The notes: generated by a model from the sequence alone, not told the origin. Shown: positions 43,071 to 52,516, counted from the first letter of the stretch. The stretch is 64,000 bases of DNA from Nostoc sp. TCL26-01 (GCF_013393945.1 NZ_CP040297.1:4806001-4870000); one strand, 5' to 3'. A program made the numbers and translations.

Positions 43071-43820
43071 CTAATTAACTTTGACTCCTGAATTCTGACT
43101 TCTGACTTCTTCTTTAAATAGTGTTTCTAAATCTAAATTAGATGCAAGTTGTGCTAGCTTATCAAAGTCGCTGAAGTTATCGATGTAAGGTAAACAGCCT
43201 AATACAGGAATATTGGTTAGAGATTGAATTAAGTTAGATGGTGTCAAGTCAGCGATTTCTTCCTCGGTTCGGGGTTGTGTGCAGTTCAAGACAATACCTT
43301 TGAGATCCACCCGTGTTTGTCTAGCTAATGCTACATTGGCGACTGTATGAGCGATCGCTCCTAATTTAACCGGTACTACTAACACTGTGGGTAAACGCCA
43401 TTCTCCGGCTAAATCTGCCACAGTCAACTCATCTGTGATTGGTGAACCCAAGCCACCGACAGCTTCAATTAAGATAAAATCGTAGCGCGATCGCAATTGT
43501 GTTAAAGTCTGCCAAACTAGCGCTAAATCCACTGAGCGATTTTCTTTAGCGGCGGCGATAGGCGGGGCTAAAGGGGCTTGGAAGTATAGAGGCGTGATTT
43601 CCGTTGCCGATTGTTCTAGCTTAAATAAATTTTCATACCATTGGCGATCGCCAACTCCCGATTGAATCGGTTTCATAATTCCCCAGGGTTGATCTGGGTG
43701 ATGTTTTTGCCAATAGGCCGCTAAAACTGTAGTTAAAACAGTTTTGCCAGCTTCGGTATCAGTTCCAGTAATCAGTAGTGACTTTAACAATCTGGTAAAC
43801 AATCTGGGTAAAATGGGCAA
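43071..43820 (-). CDS. bioD: Dethiobiotin synthetase
   Basis: The 249-residue ATP-dependent ligase of biotin synthesis: P-loop LLITGTDTEAGKTVLTTVLAA, MKPIQSGV, EAVGGLGSPITDE, VLVVPVKLGAIAHT and LNCTQPR. The start is uncertain; TTG is the only available start upstream of the P-loop. The last dozen residues (EEVRSQNSGVKVN) are encoded by a tandem TCAGAAG-type repeat, unlike the family end. It stands alone, so the other bio genes lie elsewhere. Confidence 0.9.
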   Translation of the reverse strand: MPILPRLFTRLLKSLLITGTDTEAGKTVLTTVLAAYWQKHHPDQPWGIMKPIQSGVGDRQWYENLFKLEQSATEITPLYFQAPLAPPIAAAKENRSVDLALVWQTLTQLRSRYDFILIEAVGGLGSPITDELTVADLAGEWRLPTVLVVPVKLGAIAHTVANVALARQTRVDLKGIVLNCTQPRTEEEIADLTPSNLIQSLTNIPVLGCLPYIDNFSDFDKLAQLASNLDLETLFKEEVRSQNSGVKVN

Positions 43821-43920
43821 TTTTTGCAGTCAATAGCACTAAAATAGCAGGTTTAATTTTTGCCGTGATGTACTAGACAAAAATGACTTTCTAGCTATTA
43901 GCATCCATTGTCTATCTGTG

Positions 43921-44199
43921 CTACTCCAATGTGCTGAACCAAGTTTCTAAATCTGCAAGTGTTTGAAAATCTAATAATGCCTCACCGAGATTTTCTAATT
44001 GTTCAATAGAGAGAGTTTCTATTTTCTCACAAACCTGTTGAGGTAATTCTCCCACACGACGATTCAGGAGTCTGAGAATAAGCGATCGCTCGCCTTCTTG
44101 TCGTCCTTCTTGTCGTCCGCGTTGTTCACCTTCAGCCAGAATTTCCTGATAAATGACTGACTCGCGCATCATACCCTCCCGAAATAAGTTTTTAATCAA
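43921..44199 (-). pseudogene. C-terminal remnant of an Rpn/DUF4351-type protein
   Basis: This 92-residue frame matches only the end of Rpn/PD-(D/E)XK transposase-like proteins: MMRESVIYQEILAEGEQRGRQEGRQEGERSLILRLLNRRVGELPQ, the DUF4351 domain. The nuclease domain that should precede it is missing and the start is a weak TTG. I read it as a decayed gene; it may still encode a small helical peptide. Confidence 0.68.
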
Positions 44200-44389
44200 G
44201 TCCTGTTTGTATGATGATGGTCAAGAATCTTACAGGGCATTGTAATTATCTCGTAGATCGTGATTGAGAGAGCAAAACTTAGTCGTAATTTACGGCTTGT
44301 CTACTGTTCAGGTTGACAAGGAGTCTCTCAATGTACTAGCTCCTTTTGAGCATCTGAACACAAAATATAAAATGTAAATGCGTCATAGC

Positions 44390-46111
44390 TTAGGGTGAAT
44401 TTTGTAGTTCAGGAAATAAATTTGGAGTTTCATTTACAGGCGGAGGACTATTTTCTGGATTGAAGGTAGGTGTGGGTGTGGGTGTAGGTGTAGGCGTTGG
44501 TGTGGGTGTGGGCGTTGGTGTGGGCGTGGGTGTGGGTGTGGGCGTTGGTGTGGGTGTCGGTGTCGGGGTAAATGTCGGTGTGAGTGTCGGTGTCGGGGTA
44601 AATGTTGGCGTTGCTTTAATTGCTTTTTCTATTGCCACATTCAGGTTATAGTCGCTGGCAGCCACTCCAGCAGTGAGGGTTAACTGAATAGTATATCTAC
44701 CTGTATTTGGCAATGTCCCGACATAATTTGTTACTTGTTGAGCGCTGCTGTCAATTGGCTGTTGATTAGGAGTGAGAACTGTGAGTAAAACACCTCCACT
44801 TTGGTCAACAAAGGCAGTTAACTTATCTCCGGCTTCCCCGGAAAAACTATATTGAATAACTTGATTTGCTTGGAGGGTATCTGCAACAGTAGCAGTATTA
44901 GCCGCGTCAAAATTGAGTCGTTTGTTGACGATAGATGGTTCTGGGGTGGTTGAGGAAAATGTCGTTCCACCAGTCACCACTGGTGAAGGAAAAGTTTGCG
45001 GTGGTAGTGTTTGATTCGACTGTGAGGACTGAGAACGGATAGAACTGACCAAAGCCCAAGAACCAACACCAGCTAAAATAACTACCGCACTACCAATTGC
45101 TCCTAAAGCCAAGGGATTATCTAAAACTGAACTATGCCGACTGGGTGTAATTATGGGGTCTGGTTTATTGGGTGGCGGTGGTGGTGCTACCGCATCAGGA
45201 CGACGACCAACAGCAACTGTTTGAATGCGGGAAACTTCAGGATTAGGTAAATTAGGTAAACTAACACTGGGCTGGTCTATTAATTGTAAAGCTTGCATGA
45301 CCTCAGTTGCACTTTGAAAGCGATCGCCTGGTGTATAGTTCAACATCCGATTGACAATCTGTGCAAATAAAGGATTTACCCTCACCCACCGCAGCCAATT
45401 CCAACTGAGTTGGTTTTCATCAAATAATTCTGCTGCTTCCTTGCTAGTTAATAAAACTATGGCAGTAACCGCTAAAGCATACAAATCACTACTAGGGTAA
45501 GCTCGCCCAGTTTGCATTTGTTCACTAGGAGCATAGCCTAATTTTCCTACAGTTGTTATTGGTGTGGTGATATCTGGAGATTGCAAACGAGTCGCTATTT
45601 CCTTCACCACCCCAAAGTCAATCAACACTGGTACAGAATCACTATCCCGTAAAATCAAATTCTCTGGTGAAATATCCCGGTGAATAATTCCTCGTCCGTG
45701 AATATGTTCCAGCACAGGTAACAAAGAACGGATTAACTGTAAGACTTCTGACTCAGTGAAAGTTTGACCAATTCCTTGACGTTCACTTAGCAGATCCCGA
45801 TAAGTCTTACCTGCAACATAGTCTTCCACTAAAAATAAGCGCTGGTCTTGCTCGAATCTTTCACGGAATTTGGGAATTTGGGGATGTTCTATTTGGTACA
45901 AGATAGCCGCTTCTCTGTGAAACAATTCTTGTGCCTTTTCCCAAGCAAAAGTTCCTGTTGCCGAGGGAATCAATTCTTTAATCGCGCATAGTTCATTAAA
46001 ACGTCTTTGATCTTCAGCTAGATAGGTTCTACCAAATCCTCCTTGTCCGAGAATTTGCACTATACGGTAACGGTTTTGCAGGACTGTGCCAATTAAAATT
46101 GGTGGTTGCAT
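44390..46111 (-). CDS. Ser/Thr protein kinase with a proline-threonine repeat tail
   Basis: A 573-residue PknB-like receptor kinase: glycine loop ILGQGGFGRTYLAED, lysine CAIKELI, HRDISPENLILRDSD (note S replaces the usual K/L in HRDxKPxN), IDFGVVKEI and GKLGYAPSEQ. After the kinase domain a membrane helix (about 332-352) leads to a pre-peptidase-like beta domain (about 395-490) and then (PT)n with a DNA-level tandem repeat at 44466-44600. A secreted or periplasmic sensor domain is inferred. Substrates are unknown. Confidence 0.88.
   Translation of the reverse strand: MQPPILIGTVLQNRYRIVQILGQGGFGRTYLAEDQRRFNELCAIKELIPSATGTFAWEKAQELFHREAAILYQIEHPQIPKFRERFEQDQRLFLVEDYVAGKTYRDLLSERQGIGQTFTESEVLQLIRSLLPVLEHIHGRGIIHRDISPENLILRDSDSVPVLIDFGVVKEIATRLQSPDITTPITTVGKLGYAPSEQMQTGRAYPSSDLYALAVTAIVLLTSKEAAELFDENQLSWNWLRWVRVNPLFAQIVNRMLNYTPGDRFQSATEVMQALQLIDQPSVSLPNLPNPEVSRIQTVAVGRRPDAVAPPPPPNKPDPIITPSRHSSVLDNPLALGAIGSAVVILAGVGSWALVSSIRSQSSQSNQTLPPQTFPSPVVTGGTTFSSTTPEPSIVNKRLNFDAANTATVADTLQANQVIQYSFSGEAGDKLTAFVDQSGGVLLTVLTPNQQPIDSSAQQVTNYVGTLPNTGRYTIQLTLTAGVAASDYNLNVAIEKAIKATPTFTPTPTLTPTFTPTPTPTPTPTPTPTPTPTPTPTPTPTPTPTPTPTFNPENSPPPVNETPNLFPELQNSP
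44466..44600. repeat. Hexamer-type tandem repeat coding (PT)n
   Basis: GGTGTG/GGTGTA/GGCGTT units on the plus strand encode alternating Pro-Thr in the minus-strand kinase gene. Such arrays change length readily by slippage. Confidence 0.82.
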
Positions 46112-47622
46112 GATTAATCAATAGAGTATAAAGGCAACTCAGGAAGAAGTAAGTCACCCACCAAGATAAATCATAGCGGCGACCAACATTTACCTGCGGC
46201 GATATTCTACCGTACACGGCAGGTAAACTTGCAAGCAATGTAGAAAGCGAGGAGTTGTGAGTGAGATTTGCCATCGGAAAATTCGTTAGTGGGGTGACGC
46301 TTCGCTAGACTAGATTTCCTCAGTGAGTATTTTGACTCAGTACACTACTCATCCTCCTGCTAACGCTCTAAGCGCAGCCATGCCCGTTGGCGTAGCCTCT
46401 CGTAGAGAAGGGCTTTACATTACTCTCTAATCTTGTCTGCTTGTGAAAATTCACTAAAATTTTCATAACTTAAATTTTAAAATTCTATAGAAATACTGTT
46501 TTAATGATTTTAATTGCCGTGGTAGAATTTAGCTCGGCTTCTCAGATTACAGCTTCGTTGATAGTCTTAGTATAGTTCCCCAACTCGAAGCTAATTTTTC
46601 CAGGGTAGTAAAAAACCCTTTCAACATATCTCACCAACCTGAATAAGCTTGTGAAAAATAGCAAAAAATTTTCGTAATTAGCTCAATCCCCAATTATCAC
46701 AAAAATTGGCAGTATTACCTTACTCTTTATCCTGAAGGGTAATCGATTAGCACCTATCTATGATTTACTCTCATCAAAAACTATGGCTCAGACAAATACA
46801 AGACCTAGAAAATCTTTAGGAATTTTTTGTGTTCGTCTGTTAACCGCAAATAGTCTACAGTCTCAACAACTTTGATTTTGACTATCTTCGTGTTTGTATG
46901 AGCTTTCTACTAAGCGATCGCATAACTCCTAAACCAGCAACTTTTCACCCTGGAGTCAGTAACTCATCAGCTACAAGTCAATTAAGTTATAGTTCTCATG
47001 AATCTGCAAATCAAGAATTTTTTGTAATTTACAACTAAAAACCTAGCTTGTTAGTTTATATTATAATTCTGCGACTATTATTATAGAATATTGAACGAAC
47101 GTTCAGATGTCCTTCAGACATTTGTTAGTTGGTGTTTTTGGCATTGGTGATTGCTATCATCCTCAATTCAGCTAAATCGTGAATAGTTGACTGTGGCAAT
47201 TTTAGATTTTGGATTGGTTTTCCAGTATCATCCCCGTCCCTCTTGGGTGGCACAAATCTAAAATCACCAAGCTGTATCCCAAAAGTGGGTACAGCCAACC
47301 TAAAAATAGCAAATCTAAAATTCACAATTGATTGACCCTCAGATAGCAATATAATGGGTAAAAGCGGTATTATATGCGCACTAACCTCGGAAAAATTTGG
47401 TGGTTATTATCATCAACCAAGTTTAATTAAGAGATTAGTTTCTGGATTTAGCATCGGCTAATCTGTAGAATGCTTTGTTTGTCATAAAGGCTAAAAAATG
47501 AGCAGGTGATCATTATATTGAGAAATATTTAAAGTATTTATGAAAGCTTTAACAAAACACACAGATGTTTTTTTTGAGACTCTTTCAGTTAAATCCACTA
47601 AATATCTAATGCTAAGATTGCC
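46112..47622. other. 1.5-kb gap before prs with repeats and short frames
   Basis: No confident gene. A 22-base dispersed repeat lies at 46390-46411. A repeat-derived hairpin region at about 47190-47330 pairs CAATTTTAGATTTT with AAATCTAAAATT. Short plus-strand frames exist at 46783-46875 (30 residues) and 46898-47038 (46 residues, Ser-rich, MSFLLSDRITPKPATF). The latter has no clear ribosome site. The prs promoter must lie near the end. Confidence 0.4.
46390..46411. repeat. 22-bp dispersed repeat, copy 2
   Basis: GCGTAGCCTCTC followed by GTAGAGAAGG; matches the minus strand of 1470-1491 at 20 of 22 positions. Confidence 0.5.
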
Positions 47623-48639
47623 ATGAATGCACATCGAGGATCTGCTGTACTCAGTTCTGCAACTTTAAAAGTGCAGCCAGCAGCCACAGGCCCGACCGAA
47701 AATCATCGCCTGCGGCTATTTTCTGGCTCTGCCAATATACAACTTTCTCAAGAAGTCGCTCGTTACCTGGGTATGGACTTAGGCCCCATGATTCGCAAAA
47801 GATTTGCGGATGGGGAACTATATGTTCAAATTCAGGAATCAATTCGGGGTTGTGATGTTTATCTGATTCAACCATCCTGTCAACCTGTAAACGATCATTT
47901 AATGGAATTACTGATTATGATTGATGCCTGTCGGCGGGCCTCTGCGCGACAGGTAACAGCAGTAATTCCTTACTATGGATATGCTCGTGCTGATCGTAAA
48001 ACAGCAGGTAGAGAGTCTATTACAGCTAAGTTGGTGGCTAACCTGATTACCCAAGCAGGTGCTAACCGTGTGTTAGCAATGGATTTACACGCTGCACAAA
48101 TACAGGGTTATTTTGATATTCCCTTTGATCATGTTTACGGTTCGCCTGTTATTTTAGATTATTTAGTCAGCAAACAACTGCATGACATTGTCGTTGTTTC
48201 TCCTGATGTTGGTGGTGTAGCGAGAGCAAGAGCATTTGCCAAAAAGCTCAATGATGCACCACTAGCTATTATTGATAAACGTCGTCAAGCACACAACGTT
48301 GCTGAAGTTTTAAATGTTATTGGTGATGTCAAAGGCAAAACCGCAGTTTTGGTTGATGACATGATTGATACTGGTGGGACAATCGCTGCTGGTGCTAAGT
48401 TATTGCGTGACGAAGGGGCGCGTCAAGTGTATGCTTGTGCTACCCATGCAGTATTTTCTCCTCCAGCAGTTGAAAGATTGTCTAGTGGCTTGTTTGAAGA
48501 AGTAATTGTCACCAATACAATTCCCATACCAGAAAGCGATCGCTTCCCCCAATTAGTAGTATTATCAGTTGCTAATTTATTAGGGGAGACTATCTGGCGG
48601 ATTCACGAAGATACCTCAGTTAGTAGTATGTTCCGCTAG
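47623..48639 (+). CDS. prs: Ribose-phosphate pyrophosphokinase (PRPP synthetase)
   Basis: A 338-residue class I PRPP synthetase supplying nucleotide, histidine and tryptophan pathways. Visible: FADGELYVQIQESIRG (flexible loop), PYYGYARADRKTAGRESITAK (catalytic lysine-arginine loop), MDLHAAQIQGYF, and the PRPP-binding VLVDDMIDTGGTIAAGAKLL. About 25 extra residues precede the conserved start; ATG at 47623 is the first credible start. A terminator follows at 48672. Confidence 0.95.
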   Translation: MNAHRGSAVLSSATLKVQPAATGPTENHRLRLFSGSANIQLSQEVARYLGMDLGPMIRKRFADGELYVQIQESIRGCDVYLIQPSCQPVNDHLMELLIMIDACRRASARQVTAVIPYYGYARADRKTAGRESITAKLVANLITQAGANRVLAMDLHAAQIQGYFDIPFDHVYGSPVILDYLVSKQLHDIVVVSPDVGGVARARAFAKKLNDAPLAIIDKRRQAHNVAEVLNVIGDVKGKTAVLVDDMIDTGGTIAAGAKLLRDEGARQVYACATHAVFSPPAVERLSSGLFEEVIVTNTIPIPESDRFPQLVVLSVANLLGETIWRIHEDTSVSSMFR

Positions 48640-48671
48640 AGTCCAGAGTATTAGTTTTACTTAGTTGCAAG

Positions 48672-48705
48672 ATACCCGACTTCCCAGAGAAATCGGGTAT
48701 TTTGT
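48672..48705 (+). terminator. Rho-independent terminator after prs
   Basis: ATACCCGA at 48672-48679 pairs with TCGGGTAT at 48693-48700, followed by TTTTG. It sits 33 bases after the prs stop and faces the convergent HD gene. Confidence 0.82.
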
Positions 48706-48723
48706 TATGACATAAAAGAAAAT

Positions 48724-49305
48724 TCATGTTTGTAAATTTTGATCAGATGCTAGATGTTCTATTTGGGTAACGACTCTGGCTAATTCTGCAAAAATTGGTC
48801 TAGTGCCGATTTTGTGGTAGGCATCCACTAGCGATCGATAGTACCAGAGAGTGCCTGCTTTGCCTCCTTGAAATCTGTCCCACAGGGATTCACCTACGAG
48901 GCGGTAATCTTTGAGAATAGATTGAGCATTGTAGAGTTTATCAGCAGCTGATACTAACAGCACCGATGGAGAAGCATGAGCAATATGAGCAATGTATGCT
49001 TCCTTACGCTGTTGCCAAGGGGGTTTAGGTGTACTATCGGTATCTGTACAACCATCAACGATCGCCGTCACACTCTCACCAAAACGACGACGAATTTCAG
49101 CTCGTGTTGCTGCACCACCTTGATCTTCTACAGCATCGTGTAGGAGAGCTGCGATCGCTTCATCTTCATTCGCCCCATATTCTAGCGCGATGCTAGCAAC
49201 ACCTAGTAAATGGGCAATATAAGGCACACCAGAACCCTTACGCACTTGGTTAGCGTGAAGTTCAGTAGCATAGACGAGTGCTTGGGTAAACCGTTCTGAG
49301 AGCAT
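48724..49305 (-). CDS. HD-domain phosphohydrolase, RelA/SpoT-like hydrolase fold
   Basis: The protein from MLSERFTQALVYATELHANQVRKGSGVPYIAHLLGVASIALEYGANEDEAIAALLHDAVEDQGG carries the HD metal motif (H near VPYIAH, HD in LLHDAVED), the pattern of small alarmone-hydrolase-like HD proteins. It is 193 residues. The frame extends to 49542, but that stretch (LLPVTCYLSTQ, FTFKGNWYYL) translates a tandem repeat and a palindromic element, so the ATG at 49305 is the real start. It may hydrolyse ppGpp or another nucleotide; not proven. Confidence 0.82.
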   Translation of the reverse strand: MLSERFTQALVYATELHANQVRKGSGVPYIAHLLGVASIALEYGANEDEAIAALLHDAVEDQGGAATRAEIRRRFGESVTAIVDGCTDTDSTPKPPWQQRKEAYIAHIAHASPSVLLVSAADKLYNAQSILKDYRLVGESLWDRFQGGKAGTLWYYRSLVDAYHKIGTRPIFAELARVVTQIEHLASDQNLQT

Positions 49306-49371
49306 ATAGGAATCCGACTTGATTATTGAAATTTCTTGCGTAGACAGGTAACAGGTAACAGGTAACAGGTA

Positions 49372-49464
49372 ATACCAATTTCCTTTAAATGTGAAACAGT
49401 AGAGACGTTGCATTGCAACGTCTCTACATAATTCATGTGTATCATGATTAACGTGAAATGGTAT
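49372..49464. mobile_element. Nested palindromic element upstream of the HD gene
   Basis: Outer ends ATACCAATTTC (49372-) and GAAATGGTAT (49455-49464) are inverted with one gap. Inside, 49399-49427 is a perfect 29-base palindrome: GTAGAGACGTTGCA then a single T then its inverse. A short AGGTAAC tandem repeat flanks it on the left. No coding capacity; a probable MITE or mobile palindrome. Confidence 0.72.
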
Positions 49465-49499
49465 AACAGGTAACAGAAAAAGAAGTGATAGAGGTGTAT

Positions 49500-49557
49500 T
49501 GAGTTTTTTTGTGTAAGCACAGGCTACGCCAACAGAAATCAAATATGATTCCTATAG
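49500..49557. repeat. Dispersed 58-bp repeat, copy 1
   Basis: Matches 55975-56033 with small changes; shared core AGGCTACGCCAACA and end CCTATAG. Both lie upstream of minus-strand or between divergent genes. Confidence 0.7.
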
Positions 49558-49597
49558 AAGCAATAATTAACGAATGTCTTGAGAAATATTGGCAGAC

Positions 49598-50938
49598 TTA
49601 AAATTCTCCCACTTTCAAATTGTAATTAACATTGACAAACCAGCTTTCAAAATCAATATTTTTGGCTGTGGAATCGCCAAAACTAATGCCAGTTTGAATA
49701 TTCATGCTACTGGAATTAGATAAGCGATAAATTAAGTGTCCATATAAGCGATGATATTGGTCACTTCGTTCACGTCCTGTAAAATCTGATAAATTTAATT
49801 GGTAGTTTAAGCCAACTTGTAACGGTTTTTGTAGATAGTAATTTAAAGATAGCCAAAAAGAGTTAATCAGCCGACTACGGTTATCTGGATCAGCTAAGTG
49901 CCAACTAAATTCATAAAAACTATCGATCATGAGTCTTTTGGTGAGAGGATCTCGTCTGCCTAATGATAAGCGGAAAGCGTTCTCATTTAAGAAGCGATCG
50001 CCTGCTTGAAACACATCACTATTTCTGGCATAAAATAATTGTTGGTTACTCCATTTAATTTCCCCATACATCCGCCGCGATAACTGCTGATATATCCCCA
50101 CACCAAATACTATTTGGTTGTAGTTAAATTTTGATTGATTGACATAACGAATCAAGTTACCATCAATTGACGCATTTAAGTAAGTGTTTTTTGCCACAGG
50201 AACATAAGTTGATGCCAGCCTTAATCCATAAAAAAACAAGCTATCTTCTATTGGTAAAATATCAGAGGAAAAAATATTATCTGTTAGGAAAAAACCTACA
50301 CGAGCCTGTAAAGAACCTATAGGTTTAAACTTAGGTTCAGTCCGTTCAGGTGGTAGTGGAGGTTGTTCTAATGGCTGTGGCAAATCTCTCGACCGCACCC
50401 TTAACCCTAGTTCCCGATAGCTTTCTGCCTGAGAACTGCGTTGTTTGATTTCTCGTAATCTTCGCCGGAGTCTTTCTAGTCGCTCATTGTTATTGATTGG
50501 TGGTGAATCTAACAATTGCTCTATTGGTTTTGGCGTGGTCGGAGGAAATTCACTCGGCTGTCCTTCTAGTGGTGGAGGAGTGTTATTTTGTTGACTGACA
50601 TTAGGACTATCTGGAGGTGTAGAATTAGGTTCAGTAGCTTGGGCTGTGAGAAATTTTGCTGGGGAAACATCTAAGGCGATCGCGTCGGAAACTTTGATGT
50701 CAAACACATCACTTTGAGGTAGAGGAGAATCCCCATCTTGTACCACACTATTTTGACATAGGTGAAAAAGTTGGTCTTTAATCGGATAATTTTTTTTCGG
50801 TGCTTTTACACCGGTTTGACAATGTGCGGTATCTAACTGTTTAACCCATGTTGCATCTACTTTCATGGCACAAGTAAGTATGCCACTGGAGGCTAATAAA
50901 ATTGTCAATAAAACATTTTTCCAGATGTGGAGGTGCAT
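49598..50938 (-). CDS. Predicted outer-membrane beta-barrel protein
   Basis: The 446-residue protein starts MHLHIWKNVLLTILLASSGILTCA, a signal peptide, then a proline/threonine-rich linker (about 105-160; SPPINNNERLERLRRRLREIKQ helix follows) and from about 215 alternating amphipathic strands (GLRLASTYVPVAKNTYLNASIDGNLIRYVNQSKF, LRYVNQ..., WFVNVNYNLKVGEF) with an aromatic-ended C-terminus, typical of beta-barrels. The frame extends 30 codons upstream without a signal-like sequence; I chose 50938. It is divergent from the FecR-domain gene, which suggests a shared surface function. Confidence 0.75.
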   Translation of the reverse strand: MHLHIWKNVLLTILLASSGILTCAMKVDATWVKQLDTAHCQTGVKAPKKNYPIKDQLFHLCQNSVVQDGDSPLPQSDVFDIKVSDAIALDVSPAKFLTAQATEPNSTPPDSPNVSQQNNTPPPLEGQPSEFPPTTPKPIEQLLDSPPINNNERLERLRRRLREIKQRSSQAESYRELGLRVRSRDLPQPLEQPPLPPERTEPKFKPIGSLQARVGFFLTDNIFSSDILPIEDSLFFYGLRLASTYVPVAKNTYLNASIDGNLIRYVNQSKFNYNQIVFGVGIYQQLSRRMYGEIKWSNQQLFYARNSDVFQAGDRFLNENAFRLSLGRRDPLTKRLMIDSFYEFSWHLADPDNRSRLINSFWLSLNYYLQKPLQVGLNYQLNLSDFTGRERSDQYHRLYGHLIYRLSNSSSMNIQTGISFGDSTAKNIDFESWFVNVNYNLKVGEF

Positions 50939-51178
50939 CTTAACACTTGGTATTAATGGCGTTGGGAGTGAAAGTATACAGACATTGTGTCTTAAGTTCC
51001 AGATATGCAGCGTTTTTGCCAGAATCAATCTTAATTCCTAGAGATGATTTAAATATTTAATTAGATTAAATCATACACCTAAGCATACACAACCTCATGT
51101 TATGGTTGGAGAGATGAAAAATATAACTAAAAATTTTGCTGGATGATCAACAGTATAAAATATTTCTAATTAGCAATT

Positions 51179-52516
51179 ATGCGATTAAAACTGTTCCCTC
51201 TATTAACAGCAATTGGATTGTGTGGGGTGATAGTATTAACCTGGTCAAATCAGGTAAAAGCTAATACTCCTTTAACCCGTGCTGAGATTCAAAGTTTGCG
51301 TAACTTTGTCCAATTAATTCAACGAGCTAATAGAAATAAGCGTCCAGCACGCCAAGCAGATGCCATAATTCCCGGAGATGGACTATCAACAGGACGAGCT
51401 TCTTTAGCAGACTTGCGTTTTAATGACGGTTCTTTAGCCAGAGTTGGTGAACAAGCCGTATTCCAATTCATGCCTAAGACGCGGAATTTTCGACTTTCTA
51501 ACGGTACAGTTTTACTACTAATTCCACCAGGTAGGGGACAAACACGTATACAAACGCCAAGTGCTGCCGCCGCCATTCGTGGTTCTGCATTATTTGTCCG
51601 CTATGATCAAAGAACCGATACTACTGTTGTAGGTGCATTAACAAATAGTGGTATTGCCGTTTCTAATCAAAATGCTTCTCAAACTCAACAACTACAAGCA
51701 GGACAACTGTTAGTCATAACCAAAGGTGAAATTACAGGTCTTTATGATTTTGATTTGCAGAATTTTTATGAAACAAGCGAATTAACTCAAGGTCTGAATT
51801 TAACTAAACAAGATTCATCTGCAACTACAGACCCAGCTATTGCTAGTGTGCAAGCAGAAATTATTGCCGCTTTATCAATGCAGTCACCTCTTGTTGGTCA
51901 AGGGGTCATGGATAACCCAGCTTTTTTAGATTTGACTACTGGTACTTCTAACTTAACAAGTGAAGAGGTTGATCAAGAAAACGCCTCAGCTGATCTAACT
52001 ACGGATGAATCACTGGTTGATTCATTAGTGGAAACGGGAGAAATTCTGTTTAATAATGCTCAAAGACTGGAAGATAGGCAAGAAAATATTGTTGGTGGCA
52101 ACAATTCTGGGAATGAGAATCCCCCTGTAGTTAAACCTGGAAATGAGAATCCGCCTACTGGTAATCCAGGGAATGACAAACCTGTTGGTAACGCCGGTGA
52201 AAATCCTGGTAACAATAACTCAGGTGGCGTGACTCCACCTGACAACAATCAAGGCGGTGGTGGTGTGACTCCACCTGATAATAATCAAGGCGGTGGTGGT
52301 GTGACTCCACCTGATAATAATCAAGGCGGTGGCGGCGTGACTCCACCTGATAATAATCAAGGCGGTGGTGGTGTGACTCCACCTGATAATAATCAAGGCG
52401 GTGGCGGCGTGACTCCACCTGATAACAATCAAGGCGGTGGCGGCGTGACTCCACCTGATAATAATCAAGGCGGTGGCGGTGTGACTCCACCTGATGAGGA
52501 CAATCCACCTCCTTAA
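51179..52516 (+). CDS. FecR-domain protein with a 12-residue tandem repeat tail
   Basis: The 445-residue protein has a signal peptide (LFPLLTAIGLCGVIVLTWSNQVKA), a FecR-like domain (about 50-180; DGLSTGRASLADLRFNDGSLARVGEQAVFQF and IQTPSAAAAIRGSALFVRYD), a linker, and a glycine/proline/asparagine-rich tail made of GGGGVTPPDNNQ, eight times. FecR domains in cyanobacteria occur in periplasmic or surface proteins and are not tied to iron uptake. The tail is encoded by a 36-base DNA repeat that can change copy number. Divergent partner: the beta-barrel gene. Confidence 0.85.
   Translation: MRLKLFPLLTAIGLCGVIVLTWSNQVKANTPLTRAEIQSLRNFVQLIQRANRNKRPARQADAIIPGDGLSTGRASLADLRFNDGSLARVGEQAVFQFMPKTRNFRLSNGTVLLLIPPGRGQTRIQTPSAAAAIRGSALFVRYDQRTDTTVVGALTNSGIAVSNQNASQTQQLQAGQLLVITKGEITGLYDFDLQNFYETSELTQGLNLTKQDSSATTDPAIASVQAEIIAALSMQSPLVGQGVMDNPAFLDLTTGTSNLTSEEVDQENASADLTTDESLVDSLVETGEILFNNAQRLEDRQENIVGGNNSGNENPPVVKPGNENPPTGNPGNDKPVGNAGENPGNNNSGGVTPPDNNQGGGGVTPPDNNQGGGGVTPPDNNQGGGGVTPPDNNQGGGGVTPPDNNQGGGGVTPPDNNQGGGGVTPPDNNQGGGGVTPPDEDNPPP
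52222..52493. repeat. 36-bp coding tandem repeat, about 7.5 copies
   Basis: Unit GGTGTGACTCCACCTGATAA followed by TAATCAAGGCGGTGGT, with silent variation (GGCGTG/GGTGTG; GACAAC/GATAAT). It encodes the GGGGVTPPDNNQ array. Confidence 0.92.

Noticed and set aside
44460..44651. GV-repeat frame on the plus strand
   Set aside because: It is the reverse of the (PT)n coding repeat of the kinase.
47125..47349. 74-codon minus-strand frame before prs
   Set aside because: Its sequence comes from a dispersed hairpin repeat (AATCTAAAATT type).
48724..49542. Longer form of the HD protein
   Set aside because: The added N-terminal part translates a tandem repeat and a palindromic element; the family start is at 49305.
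52222..52493. Possible CRISPR array
   Set aside because: The repeats are directly adjacent with no unique spacers and lie in frame in a real gene.
52155..52508. Long antisense frames over the FecR tandem repeat
   Set aside because: They are by-products of the 36-bp repeat on the other strand and have no family pattern.
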